Shown piece after piece: positions 7,513-14,772 of a stretch of 14,772 nt of DNA. How positions within the stretch are numbered: the stretch's first letter is position 1; every line of letters starts with the position of its first letter. Origin of the DNA: Reyranella sp. (GTDB taxonomy: Bacteria > Pseudomonadota > Alphaproteobacteria > Reyranellales > Reyranellaceae); NCBI GenBank assembly GCA_021732965.1, contig JAKFVZ010000514.1:1-14772 (forward strand). Direction: 5' to 3'. The notes under the pieces are model-generated. The model saw only the letters and a program-made list of their open reading frames with translations. It was not told where the DNA came from and ran no database searches. Position numbers and translations under genes: made by a program.

Positions 7513-7529
7513 AGACGTGCGAAGGTCCC
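7513..7529. other. 17-nt convergent junction between the srf-type and kdp operons
   Basis: Two operons end tail to tail here. The only pairing I see is a 4-bp GGTC/GACC stem at about 7524-7536, inside the end of kdpE and without a T-run on either strand. I therefore do not call a terminator. Confidence 0.6.
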
Positions 7530-8213
7530 TCAGACCAACCGGTAGCCCACGCCCGGCTCGGTGAGCACACGCTCCGGCGAGGCCGGATCGGCCTCGATCT
7601 TCTGGCGGAGCTGGCGGATGTAGACGCGCAGGTACTGCGGGTCGACGGCCTCGTCGCGCCACACCTCGCGCAGCAGGTGACGATGCGTCAGCACCTTGCC
7701 AGCATGGATCGCAAGCTGTTCGAGGATGTCGTATTCCTTGGGCGAGAGCTTCACCGCCTCGCCGTCGCGTTCGACGAGCCTTCGCAAGAGGTCGACCTTC
7801 AAGGTCCCGCTGGCGAAGGCCCGGTCCGCGCCCTGCTCCTGCAAACGATGGCGCAGCGCCGCGCGCAGGCGTGCAATAAACTCCTCGGCGCCGAACGGCT
7901 TGGTGACGTAGTCGTCGGCGCCCGAGTCCAGCGCCGCCACCTTGGCCGCCTCCTCGCCACGCGCCGAAAGCACCACGATCGGCACGGGGCCCAGCTTCCG
8001 GATTTCAGCGATCAGCTCCAGCCCGTCGCGGTCGGGCAGGCCGAGATCGAGCAGCACCAGATCGGGCCGGTGATGGCGCATGGAATGCAGGGCCTCGGCG
8101 CCCGTCCCGGCTTCGAGCGTGCGGTAATCATGCGCGGCGAGCGTCGTCCGCAGCAGGCGCCGGATCGGCGGCTCGTCCTCGACGATCAGAATGGTGGCGC
8201 CGTCAGCCGCCAT
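7530..8213 (-). CDS. kdpE: KdpE, response regulator of the kdp potassium system
   Basis: This 227-residue OmpR/PhoB-type response regulator is phosphorylated by KdpD and activates kdp transcription when potassium is limiting. The receiver domain occupies residues about 7-120. It has the acidic pair E12/D13, phosphoacceptor D56 in LVLLDLGLPD, switch residue S83 and conserved K105 in DDYVTKPFG. The C-terminal winged-helix DNA-binding domain covers about 130-227 and ends in the typical RVLTEPGVGYRLV. Length and motifs are normal. The ATG at 8213 lies inside the end of kdpD (11-nt overlap) with no obvious Shine-Dalgarno sequence, so translation is probably coupled. It is the last gene of the operon. 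Its operator should lie upstream of kdpF/kdpA, outside the window, so autoregulation cannot be examined here. Confidence 0.96.
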   Translation of the reverse strand: MAADGATILIVEDEPPIRRLLRTTLAAHDYRTLEAGTGAEALHSMRHHRPDLVLLDLGLPDRDGLELIAEIRKLGPVPIVVLSARGEEAAKVAALDSGADDYVTKPFGAEEFIARLRAALRHRLQEQGADRAFASGTLKVDLLRRLVERDGEAVKLSPKEYDILEQLAIHAGKVLTHRHLLREVWRDEAVDPQYLRVYIRQLRQKIEADPASPERVLTEPGVGYRLV

Positions 8214-10878
8214 CGGTGGACACCGGAAAACTCACCACGAACTCCGCACCGCTGCGATCACTCCTGTTGCGCGCCGTGAGCGTTCCGCCCATGGCTTCGA
8301 CGAAGCCGCGAGCGATGGCAAGGCCCAGCCCCGTGCCGGCCCGCCGCCGGTCACCCGATTCGGCGCGATAGAATTTCTCGAAGATGCGGTCGAGATCGGC
8401 CTCGGCAAGTCCCGGCCCCTCGTCGCGGACAAGAATCTCGACCCGGCCGCCCTCCTGCCTCGCCTCGACGGAAATGAGCCCACTGGGGCCGGAATACTTG
8501 GCGGCATTGTCGAGCAGGTTGAACAGAGCCTGCTCGGCCAGCACGAAATCGAGCGGAAGCGCGGGCAGGCCGCGTGCCACCGCGACCGAGACCTCGTGTC
8601 CCGTTACCAGCGGCGCGGCGCGGCGCACAGCAGTCGAGACGAGATCGCCAACCTCCACCGCTTCGCGCTTGGGGACGATCGCGCCGGCATCGAGCCGCGT
8701 CATGTCTAAAAGGTTGCCGACGAAACGGTCGAGTCGCTCGGCCTCGCCCTGCGCCGTCGCCAGCAGCTCCTCGCGCGCGGACGTATCGTAACGCTCGCCG
8801 AAGCTTCGCAGGCTGGAGAGCGCACCGATGATCGAGGCGAGCGGCGTGCGCAGGTCATGCGAGACCGAGGTCAGCATGGCGGAGCGCAACCGCTCGCGTT
8901 CCGCGCCCAGCCGGGCCTGGTCGATGTCCTCGGCCAGGGTCACGCGCTCGATGGCAACCGCGGCCTGGCTACCCACCGCTTCGAGAAGCCGGCGCTCACC
9001 CGCCGTGAGTTCATGGCCGTCCTTGCCGGGGAGCACGCCGATCACGGCGATCGCCGAGCGGCTGGTGCGGATGGGCAGGAACAGCCAGCGTCCACCCGGC
9101 AGCGTATCGGTACCGCGGCCGGCCGGCCGGTCGGCATCCCACGACCAGCGCGCGGCAGCGAGATCGGGGTCGCTCAGCGCTCCGTCCGGCGGGAAGGCCG
9201 CGCGAGTCGTGAGCTGCCCTTCCTCCGGCATCAGCACGACGATCTCCGCCTTCAGCAGGCGCGCCAGATGCGAGACCACGATCCACAGCAGGTCGTAGAG
9301 GTCGACGACACCCGCGATCTTGCGGCTGAAGGCATAGAGCCCGGCGGTGGTCCGCGCCTCGCGTCGCGCCGATTCGGCCTGCGTGCGCGTCCGTGCCGCC
9401 AGGGCACTCGCAATGATCGCCACGATGACGAACAGGACCAGCGCCATCACGTTGGCGGGGTCGGCGATGGTGAATTGATAGAGCGGCGGCAGGAAGAAGA
9501 AGTTGAAGCAGGCGACGCTCAGCGCCGAGACCCACAGCGACGGCACCAGCCCGTGCCGCGCCGCCGAAAAGAGAACCGGCAGTACGTAGACCAGCGAGAT
9601 GTTGGGCAGCTCGATCAGCCGGTCGATCAGCACGCCGGCTGACGTCGCCAAAGCGGCCGCCAGCGTGCCTTCCAGATAGGGGCCCGGTGTCAGTGGCACG
9701 TCGCGCAGCCAGTCGCGCGGCGCCACCGCCTGCTGGTCCTCGGCGAGCGGCGCGACCTCGACCGCGAGGCCCGCACCGGAACGCACCAGCTCGTCGACCA
9801 CGGAACCGTGGCGCAACTCGAACCAGCGCGAGCGCCGCGACTTGCCGACCACGACGCGCGTCGCGTTGCGCGAGCGCGCGAAGGCCAGGATCTCCTCGAC
9901 CACCGAATGGCCGGGCACCGTCACGACTTCGGCACCGAGCTGGCCCGCCAGCCGCATCGCCTCGGCGAGACGCGCATGCTCGGCCTCGGACAGGGTCGCG
10001 TGCCGGTCGGTCTCGACATAGAGCGCGATCAGCTCGGCATCGAGCGCATCGGCGCTGCGCTTGGCGGCGCGCACGGCATTGGCAGCACCCGGTCCGGGAT
10101 CGAGGCAGACGATCACCCGCTCACCCGCCGCCCACGGGCCGGCGATGGCATGCTCGCGCATGTAGCTGCGCATCTGCTCGTCGACCCGCACCGCCGTGCG
10201 GCGCAGTGCCAGTTCGCGCAGGGCCGTCAGGTTGCCCGGCGAGAAATAGTGGCGTAGCGCGCGGTGCGCCTGGTCGCGGACATAGACCTTGCCCTGGGAC
10301 AGGCGGGCGATCAGATCGGCCGGCGTCAGATCGATCAGCTCGACCTCGTCGGCCGCATCGACCACGCGGTCCGGCACGGTTTCGCGCACGCGGATGCGCG
10401 TGATGCGCGCCACCACGTCGTTCAGGCTCTCGATATGCTGGACGTTCAGCGTGGAATAGACGTCGATGCCGGCCGCCAGCAGTTCCTCGACATCGAGATA
10501 GCGCTTGGGATGCCGGCTGCCCTCGGCATTGGTGTGGGCCAGCTCGTCGACCAGGACCAGCGCCGGCCGCCGCTTCAGGATGGCATCGAGATCCATTTCC
10601 TCCAGCGTTCGGCCGCGATACTCCACGGAACGTCGGGGCAGGATCTCGAGCCCCTCGAGCTGCGCCTCGGTCTCGGCGCGACCGTGAGTCTCCACGACGC
10701 CGACCACCACGTCGATGCCATCACGGCTGCGACGATGGGCGGCCGACAGCATCTCCCAGGTCTTGCCGACACCCGGCGCCGCGCCGAGGAAGATCTTGTG
10801 CTTGCCGCGCGACTCCTTTTCCGCCGCCTTCAGGAGCGCGTCGGGCGAGGGCCGGAGATCGTCAGCGGTAGTGGCCAT
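8203..10878 (-). CDS. kdpD: KdpD, potassium/turgor-responsive sensor histidine kinase
   Basis: This is a full-length KdpD of 891 residues, an inner-membrane sensor kinase that phosphorylates KdpE. Domains run as follows. The N-terminal KdpD domain has Walker A GAAPGVGKT (32-40) and Walker B LVLVDE (D111, E112). A universal-stress-protein-like domain covers about 252-377. Four transmembrane helices lie between about 400 and 495. A GAF-like region covers about 515-650. The HisKA domain has the phosphoacceptor in SVSHDLRTPL (H674). The HATPase domain has N box NLLDNAAKYSG, G1 DEGPGL and G2 GTGLGLAIA. Every catalytic motif expected is present. The ATG at 10878 follows the kdpC stop after 15 nt without a strong Shine-Dalgarno sequence. 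The 3' end overlaps kdpE by 11 nt. The N-terminal and USP-like cytoplasmic domains are known from other KdpD proteins to sense or bind ligands such as nucleotides; which signal applies here cannot be read from sequence. Confidence 0.97.
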   Translation of the reverse strand: MATTADDLRPSPDALLKAAEKESRGKHKIFLGAAPGVGKTWEMLSAAHRRSRDGIDVVVGVVETHGRAETEAQLEGLEILPRRSVEYRGRTLEEMDLDAILKRRPALVLVDELAHTNAEGSRHPKRYLDVEELLAAGIDVYSTLNVQHIESLNDVVARITRIRVRETVPDRVVDAADEVELIDLTPADLIARLSQGKVYVRDQAHRALRHYFSPGNLTALRELALRRTAVRVDEQMRSYMREHAIAGPWAAGERVIVCLDPGPGAANAVRAAKRSADALDAELIALYVETDRHATLSEAEHARLAEAMRLAGQLGAEVVTVPGHSVVEEILAFARSRNATRVVVGKSRRSRWFELRHGSVVDELVRSGAGLAVEVAPLAEDQQAVAPRDWLRDVPLTPGPYLEGTLAAALATSAGVLIDRLIELPNISLVYVLPVLFSAARHGLVPSLWVSALSVACFNFFFLPPLYQFTIADPANVMALVLFVIVAIIASALAARTRTQAESARREARTTAGLYAFSRKIAGVVDLYDLLWIVVSHLARLLKAEIVVLMPEEGQLTTRAAFPPDGALSDPDLAAARWSWDADRPAGRGTDTLPGGRWLFLPIRTSRSAIAVIGVLPGKDGHELTAGERRLLEAVGSQAAVAIERVTLAEDIDQARLGAERERLRSAMLTSVSHDLRTPLASIIGALSSLRSFGERYDTSAREELLATAQGEAERLDRFVGNLLDMTRLDAGAIVPKREAVEVGDLVSTAVRRAAPLVTGHEVSVAVARGLPALPLDFVLAEQALFNLLDNAAKYSGPSGLISVEARQEGGRVEILVRDEGPGLAEADLDRIFEKFYRAESGDRRRAGTGLGLAIARGFVEAMGGTLTARNRSDRSGAEFVVSFPVSTDGG

Positions 10879-10893
10879 TCAACCGGATCATTG

Positions 10894-11484
10894 TCACCGC
10901 TTGGGCAGCGCGTCGAGGGCGAGGTTGAGCTGCAGCACGTTGACCCGCGGCTCGCCCAGCAGGCCGTACATGCGGCCCTCGGTATGCTGCGCCACCAGCG
11001 CCTGCACCTGGGCTTCCGGCACGCCGCGCGCCTTGGCGACGCGAGCGACCTGCCACGAGGCGGCCGCGGGCGAAAGGTGCGGATCGAGGCCGCTGCCAGA
11101 GGTCGTGACGAGCTCGACCGGCACGCCCTTGCCGAGTCTGTCGGCGTCCTCCTTGACGCGATCGACCAGCGCCTTGGAGGTCGGGCCGAGGTTGGAGCCC
11201 ATCGAATTGGCCGCGTTGTAGGGGGCGGCAACGGTCTTGGTCGAATCCGACGGGTCGGTATCGGTCGTCGCCGACGGCCGGCCGTGGAAATAGGTCTCGC
11301 CGGTGAAGGACTGGCCGATCAGGCTGGAACCGATCACCTTGCCGTCCTTCTCGACGAGCGAGCCCCTGGCCTGGCTGGGGAAAGCCGCACCGGCGACGCC
11401 CACCATGGCGATTGGATAGGCGAGGCCCAGCAGGGTGGTCATCAGCACGAGGATGACGACGGACGCACGAAAATGGCGAAGCAT
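10894..11484 (-). CDS. kdpC: KdpC, accessory subunit of the KdpFABC potassium transporter
   Basis: This 196-residue protein is close to the usual KdpC length of about 190. It has one N-terminal transmembrane helix (about residues 7-29, VVILVLMTTLLGLAYPIAMVG) and a soluble domain expected to face the periplasm. Family signatures include LIGQSF, YFHGRPSAT, PYNAANSMGSNLGPTS, GSGLDPHLSP and VNVLQLNLAL. KdpC stabilises the complex and is thought to promote K+ delivery or nucleotide binding with KdpA and KdpB. The ATG at 11484 has a good Shine-Dalgarno sequence overlapping the kdpB stop. Nothing is truncated or odd. Confidence 0.97.
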   Translation of the reverse strand: MLRHFRASVVILVLMTTLLGLAYPIAMVGVAGAAFPSQARGSLVEKDGKVIGSSLIGQSFTGETYFHGRPSATTDTDPSDSTKTVAAPYNAANSMGSNLGPTSKALVDRVKEDADRLGKGVPVELVTTSGSGLDPHLSPAAASWQVARVAKARGVPEAQVQALVAQHTEGRMYGLLGEPRVNVLQLNLALDALPKR

Positions 11485-11493
11485 GACAATGGA

Positions 11494-11499
11494 CTCCTT
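11494..11499 (-). promoter_or_regulatory. Ribosome binding site of kdpC
   Basis: On the minus strand AAGGAG lies 9 nt before the kdpC ATG and overlaps the first base of the kdpB stop region. It is the strongest Shine-Dalgarno sequence I noticed in the window and supports the kdpC start. Confidence 0.65.
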
Positions 11500-13547
11500 C
11501 AGGCGATGCCGGCGGCCGAGACCACCACGTCGATCAGCTTGATGCCGACGAAGGGCACGATCAGGCCGCCGATTCCGTAGACCAGCAGATTGCGCCGCAG
11601 CAGCGCAGCGGCCCCGCTCGGGCGGTACTGCACGCCGCGCAGGGCGAGCGGGATCAACGCCACGATGATCAGGGCGTTGAAGATGATGGCCGAGAGAATG
11701 GCGCTCTGCGGCGTCGCCAGTCCCATGACGTTCAGCACGCCGAGCTGCGGATAGAAGGCGATGAACATCGCCGGGATGATGGCGAAGTATTTCGCCACGT
11801 CATTGGCGATCGAGAAGGTGGTGAGCGCACCACGTGTCATCAGCAGCTGCTTGCCGATGGCCACGATCTCGATGAGCTTGGTCGGGTCGCTGTCGAGGTC
11901 GACCATGTTGCCGGCCTCGCGCGCGGCGTTGGTGCCGGTCTGCATGGCGACGCCGACATCGGCCTGGGCGAGCGCCGGTGCGTCGTTGGTGCCGTCGCCG
12001 CACATGGCGACCAGCTTGCCCTTGGCCTGCTCCTCCCGGATCAGGCGCAGCTTGGCCTCGGGCGTCGCCTGGGCCAGGAAGTCGTCGACGCCGGCCTCGG
12101 CCGCGATCGCCGCCGCGGTCTGCGGGTTGTCGCCGGTGATCATCACCGTGCGGATGCCCATGGCACGAAGTTCGGCAAAGCGCTCGCGGATGCCGCCCTT
12201 CACGATGTCCTTGAGATAGACGACGCCCAGGATCCGGCCATTGCGCGACACGCCGAGCGGCGTGCCGCCCTCCTTCGCGATCGTCGAGGCGATGCGGTTC
12301 ACCTCCTCGACCGGCGGCGTGATGCCCAGAGAACGCGCATGTTCGATCACCGAATCGATCGCTCCCTTGCGGATGACGGCACCCTCATGGTCGACGCCGC
12401 TCATACGGGTCTGCGCCGTGAAGGGCACGAACTGCGCGCGCAGCTCGGCGATATCGACGCCGCGCAGGCCATGCTTCTCCTTGGCCAGTACGACGATCGA
12501 GCGGCCTTCGGGCGTCTCGTCGGCGAGACTCGCGAGCTGGGCCACGCGCGCCACCTCGTCTTCGCTCACGCCCGTCACCGGGATGAACTGCGTCGCATGC
12601 CGGTTGCCGAGCGTGATGGTGCCGGTCTTGTCGAGCAGCAGCGTGTCGACGTCGCCCGCCGCCTCGACGGCACGGCCGGAGGTCGCCAGCACATTGAAGC
12701 GGACCAGCCGGTTCATGCCGGCGATGCCGATGGCCGACAGCAGCGCGCCGATGGTCGTCGGGATCAGGGTGACGAACAGCGCGATCAGCACGACGACGGA
12801 AACCGCGCCGCCGGCATAGGTCGCAAAGCTCGGGATGCTCACGACCGCCAGCACGAAGATCAGCGTGAGGCCGGCCAGCAGGACACTGAGCGCCAGTTCG
12901 TTGGGCGTCTTCTGGCGCGCGGCACCTTCGACCAGGGCGATCATGCGGTCGAGGAAGCTCGATCCCTCCTCCGCGGTGATGCGGACCTTGATCCGGTCCG
13001 ACAGGACGCGCGTGCCGCCGGTCACGGCCGAGCGGTCGCCGCCGGCCTCGCGGATGACGGGCGCGGATTCGCCGGTGATGGCCGATTCGTCGATGGTCGC
13101 CACACCCTCGACGATCTCGCCGTCGCCAGGCACGAGGTCGCCGGCTTCGACCAGCACCTTCTCACCCACTTTCAGCGTATGGGCGCGGCGAGGCTCGAAC
13201 GTGTCGCCCACGCCCAGGAGCACCTTGGCCATGGTCTCGCTGCGCATGCGGCGCAGCGTGTCGGCCTGCGCCTTGCCGCGGCCTTCCGCGACCGCCTCGG
13301 CGAAGGTGGCGAACAACACGGTGATCCACAGCCAGATCACGATCTGGATCTGGAAGCCCGAGCCCGTCACGCCGGTCGCGATGTCGCGCACGGTGAGGAC
13401 GGTGGCGGCCAGCGCCACCATCTCGACGGTGAACATCACCGGGTTCTTCACCAGCTCGCGCGGATCGAGCTTGGTGAGGCTGCCCAGCAGGGCCGGCTTC
13501 AGGATCGCGGGGTCGAAGAGCGACTGCGACTTGTCACGTTTACTCAT
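11499..13547 (-). CDS. kdpB: KdpB, P-type ATPase subunit of the potassium transporter
   Basis: This 682-residue inner-membrane P-type ATPase powers K+ import by the KdpFABC complex; the length equals the family norm. The phosphorylated aspartate is D306 in LLDKTGTITLG. The actuator motif TGES is at 158-161; its Ser (S161) matches the serine whose phosphorylation is known to inhibit the E. coli pump. The hinge motif GDGTNDAPALAQADVG begins at G517. MITGDNPQTAAAIA lies in the P domain. Hydrophobic segments occur at about 36-85, 215-280 and 570-680, giving the usual seven-helix plan. The ATG at 13547 follows the kdpA stop after 12 nt, with GAGG seven bases upstream. kdpC begins 14 nt after its stop. 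No anomalies are visible. Confidence 0.98.
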   Translation of the reverse strand: MSKRDKSQSLFDPAILKPALLGSLTKLDPRELVKNPVMFTVEMVALAATVLTVRDIATGVTGSGFQIQIVIWLWITVLFATFAEAVAEGRGKAQADTLRRMRSETMAKVLLGVGDTFEPRRAHTLKVGEKVLVEAGDLVPGDGEIVEGVATIDESAITGESAPVIREAGGDRSAVTGGTRVLSDRIKVRITAEEGSSFLDRMIALVEGAARQKTPNELALSVLLAGLTLIFVLAVVSIPSFATYAGGAVSVVVLIALFVTLIPTTIGALLSAIGIAGMNRLVRFNVLATSGRAVEAAGDVDTLLLDKTGTITLGNRHATQFIPVTGVSEDEVARVAQLASLADETPEGRSIVVLAKEKHGLRGVDIAELRAQFVPFTAQTRMSGVDHEGAVIRKGAIDSVIEHARSLGITPPVEEVNRIASTIAKEGGTPLGVSRNGRILGVVYLKDIVKGGIRERFAELRAMGIRTVMITGDNPQTAAAIAAEAGVDDFLAQATPEAKLRLIREEQAKGKLVAMCGDGTNDAPALAQADVGVAMQTGTNAAREAGNMVDLDSDPTKLIEIVAIGKQLLMTRGALTTFSIANDVAKYFAIIPAMFIAFYPQLGVLNVMGLATPQSAILSAIIFNALIIVALIPLALRGVQYRPSGAAALLRRNLLVYGIGGLIVPFVGIKLIDVVVSAAGIA

Positions 13548-13554
13548 GATGACG

Positions 13555-13558
13555 CCTC
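13555..13558 (-). promoter_or_regulatory. Ribosome binding site of kdpB
   Basis: GAGG on the minus strand lies 7 nt before the kdpB ATG, in the 12-nt gap after the kdpA stop. It is a modest Shine-Dalgarno sequence that supports the chosen start. Confidence 0.5.
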
Positions 13559-13559
13559 G

Positions 13560-14771
13560 TTAGAACAGCGTGCCGGCCAGCAGGGCGAAATGCTCCGCGA
13601 TGGGGCCGAGGGCCAGGGCCGGAAGGAAGGTGAGACCGCCGACGATCAGCACGGCGCCGACCAGCAGGCCGACGAACAGCCCGCCATGGGTCGGGAAGGT
13701 GCCGGCCGAGATCGCGGCCTTGCGCTTGGCCGCGAGCGAACCCGCGACGGCCAGCATCGGGATGATGATGGCGAAGCGGCCGATCATCATCGCAACGGCG
13801 AGCGTGCCATTGTAGAAGACGGTATTGCCCGTCAGACCGCCAAAGGCGCTGCCGTTGTTGCCGGCGGCCGACGCGTAGGCGTAGAGAATCTCGCTGAAGC
13901 CGTGCGGACCGGCATTGGCCGGGCCGGCCAGTCCCACCGGGATGACACTGGCCAGCGCCGTGAACCCCAGGATGGCAAGCGGGCAGCACAGGATCGCCAG
14001 CATGGTGAACTTCACTTCGCGGGCCTCGATCTTCTTCCCGACATATTCGGGCGTGCGGCCGACCATCAGCCCGGCCAGGAAGATCGCCAGGATGGCGAAC
14101 AGCAGCATGCCGTAGAGGCCCGCGCCGACGCCGCCGATGATGATCTCTCCCAGCAGGATGTTGAGCAGCGGGATCATGCCGCCCAACGGCATGAAGCTGT
14201 CGTGCATGGCGTTCACCGCGCCGCACGAGGCCGCGGTGGTGATCACGGCGAACAGGGCGGAGAGCGGCGCGCCGAAGCGCACCTCCTTGCCTTCCATGTT
14301 GCCGGCGGCATTGTCGACGCCGAGTGCGGCGATCAGAGGATTGCCGCCGGCCTCGGCCCAGTAGCAGACGACGACGCCGCCCAGGAACAGCAGGCCCATC
14401 GCGGCCAGGATCGCCCAGCCCTGGCGCTCGTCGCCGACGGCCCGGCCGAACACGTTGGTCAGCGCCGCGCCGATCACGAAGATCGACAGCATCTGCACCA
14501 GGTTCGAGAGCGCCGTCGGATTCTCGTAAGGATGGGCGGAGTTGGCATTGAAGAAGCCGCCCCCGTTGGTGCCGAGCATCTTGATGGCGAGCTGCGAGGC
14601 CACCGGCCCCTGCGCAATGGTCTGCTTGGCGCCCTCAACGGTGGTCGCCTCTACGTAGGAGGACAGGTTCTGCGGCACGCCCTGCCAGACGTAGAAGACG
14701 GTCAGCAGCACGCAGAACGGCAGCAGCACATGGAGGGTGGCGCGCACCATGTCGGCCCAGAAGTTGCCGAT
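13560..14771 (-). CDS. kdpA: KdpA, potassium-binding channel-like subunit (5' end beyond the window)
   Basis: The frame is open to the right edge, so 403 C-terminal residues are visible of the roughly 560-600 usual for KdpA; the first visible residues are IGNFWAD. KdpA selects and conducts K+ through a pore made of four repeated segments. Three of the four filter regions can be seen: LGTNGGGFFNANSAHP with following ENPTALSN, then AAGNNGSAFGGL, and the last near FLPALALGPIAEHF. The first filter lies outside the window. Many hydrophobic helices alternate with these loops. The Met codon at 14748-14750 is internal, because conserved GNFW precedes it, so it should not be taken as the start. The stop is TAA at 13560-13562, 12 nt before kdpB. 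kdpF and the operon promoter are expected further right. Confidence 0.97.
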   Translation of the reverse strand: MGNFWADMVRATLHVLLPFCVLLTVFYVWQGVPQNLSSYVEATTVEGAKQTIAQGPVASQLAIKMLGTNGGGFFNANSAHPYENPTALSNLVQMLSIFVIGAALTNVFGRAVGDERQGWAILAAMGLLFLGGVVVCYWAEAGGNPLIAALGVDNAAGNMEGKEVRFGAPLSALFAVITTAASCGAVNAMHDSFMPLGGMIPLLNILLGEIIIGGVGAGLYGMLLFAILAIFLAGLMVGRTPEYVGKKIEAREVKFTMLAILCCPLAILGFTALASVIPVGLAGPANAGPHGFSEILYAYASAAGNNGSAFGGLTGNTVFYNGTLAVAMMIGRFAIIIPMLAVAGSLAAKRKAAISAGTFPTHGGLFVGLLVGAVLIVGGLTFLPALALGPIAEHFALLAGTLF

Positions 14772-14772
14772 G

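Noticed and set aside
7524..7536. Small GGTC/GACC inverted repeat as a terminator
   Set aside because: The stem is only 4 bp, there is no T-run, and it lies within the kdpE coding end.
14748..14750. Met codon as the start of kdpA
   Set aside because: The frame stays open to the window edge and conserved KdpA residues GNFW come before this Met, so it is internal.

Overview
This is a GC-rich window (about two thirds G+C by eye). It is densely coding, with every gene-to-gene gap under 50 nt. The strong GC3 bias, short overlaps and gene families point to an alphaproteobacterium, perhaps a Rhodospirillales or Reyranella-like lineage. That placement is inference; there is no rRNA or other marker here.

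Left half, plus strand (2-7512): five tightly packed genes that read as one operon. They are: the 3' end of a gene for a Cys-containing protein, possibly SrfA-like; srfB, whose product carries actin/Hsp70-type ATPase signatures; srfC, a large P-loop GTPase-like protein; a bitopic membrane protein with a cytoplasmic N-terminal domain, a proline-rich linker, one transmembrane helix and Sel1-type repeats; and a small exported four-cysteine protein. The srfABC families were named in Salmonella as SsrB-regulated factors, and their biochemical role is poorly defined. Here two cytosolic NTPases are encoded with a membrane-anchored repeat protein and an exported protein. This suggests an envelope-associated machine and is the most interesting content of the window.

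Right half, minus strand (14772 down to 7530): the kdp potassium-uptake operon in the order kdpA (5' end outside the window), kdpB, kdpC, kdpD, kdpE. KdpA is the K+-selective subunit, KdpB the P-type ATPase, KdpC the periplasm-facing chaperone subunit, and KdpD/KdpE the sensor kinase and response regulator. All visible catalytic motifs are intact. Gaps are 12-15 nt, and kdpD and kdpE overlap by 11 nt, so the genes are probably co-transcribed and translationally coupled. kdpF, the promoter and any KdpE operator should lie upstream of kdpA, beyond the right edge.

The two operons converge with only 17 nt between stop codons and no recognisable terminator there. I saw no tRNA, rRNA, insertion sequence, CRISPR array or prophage signal.
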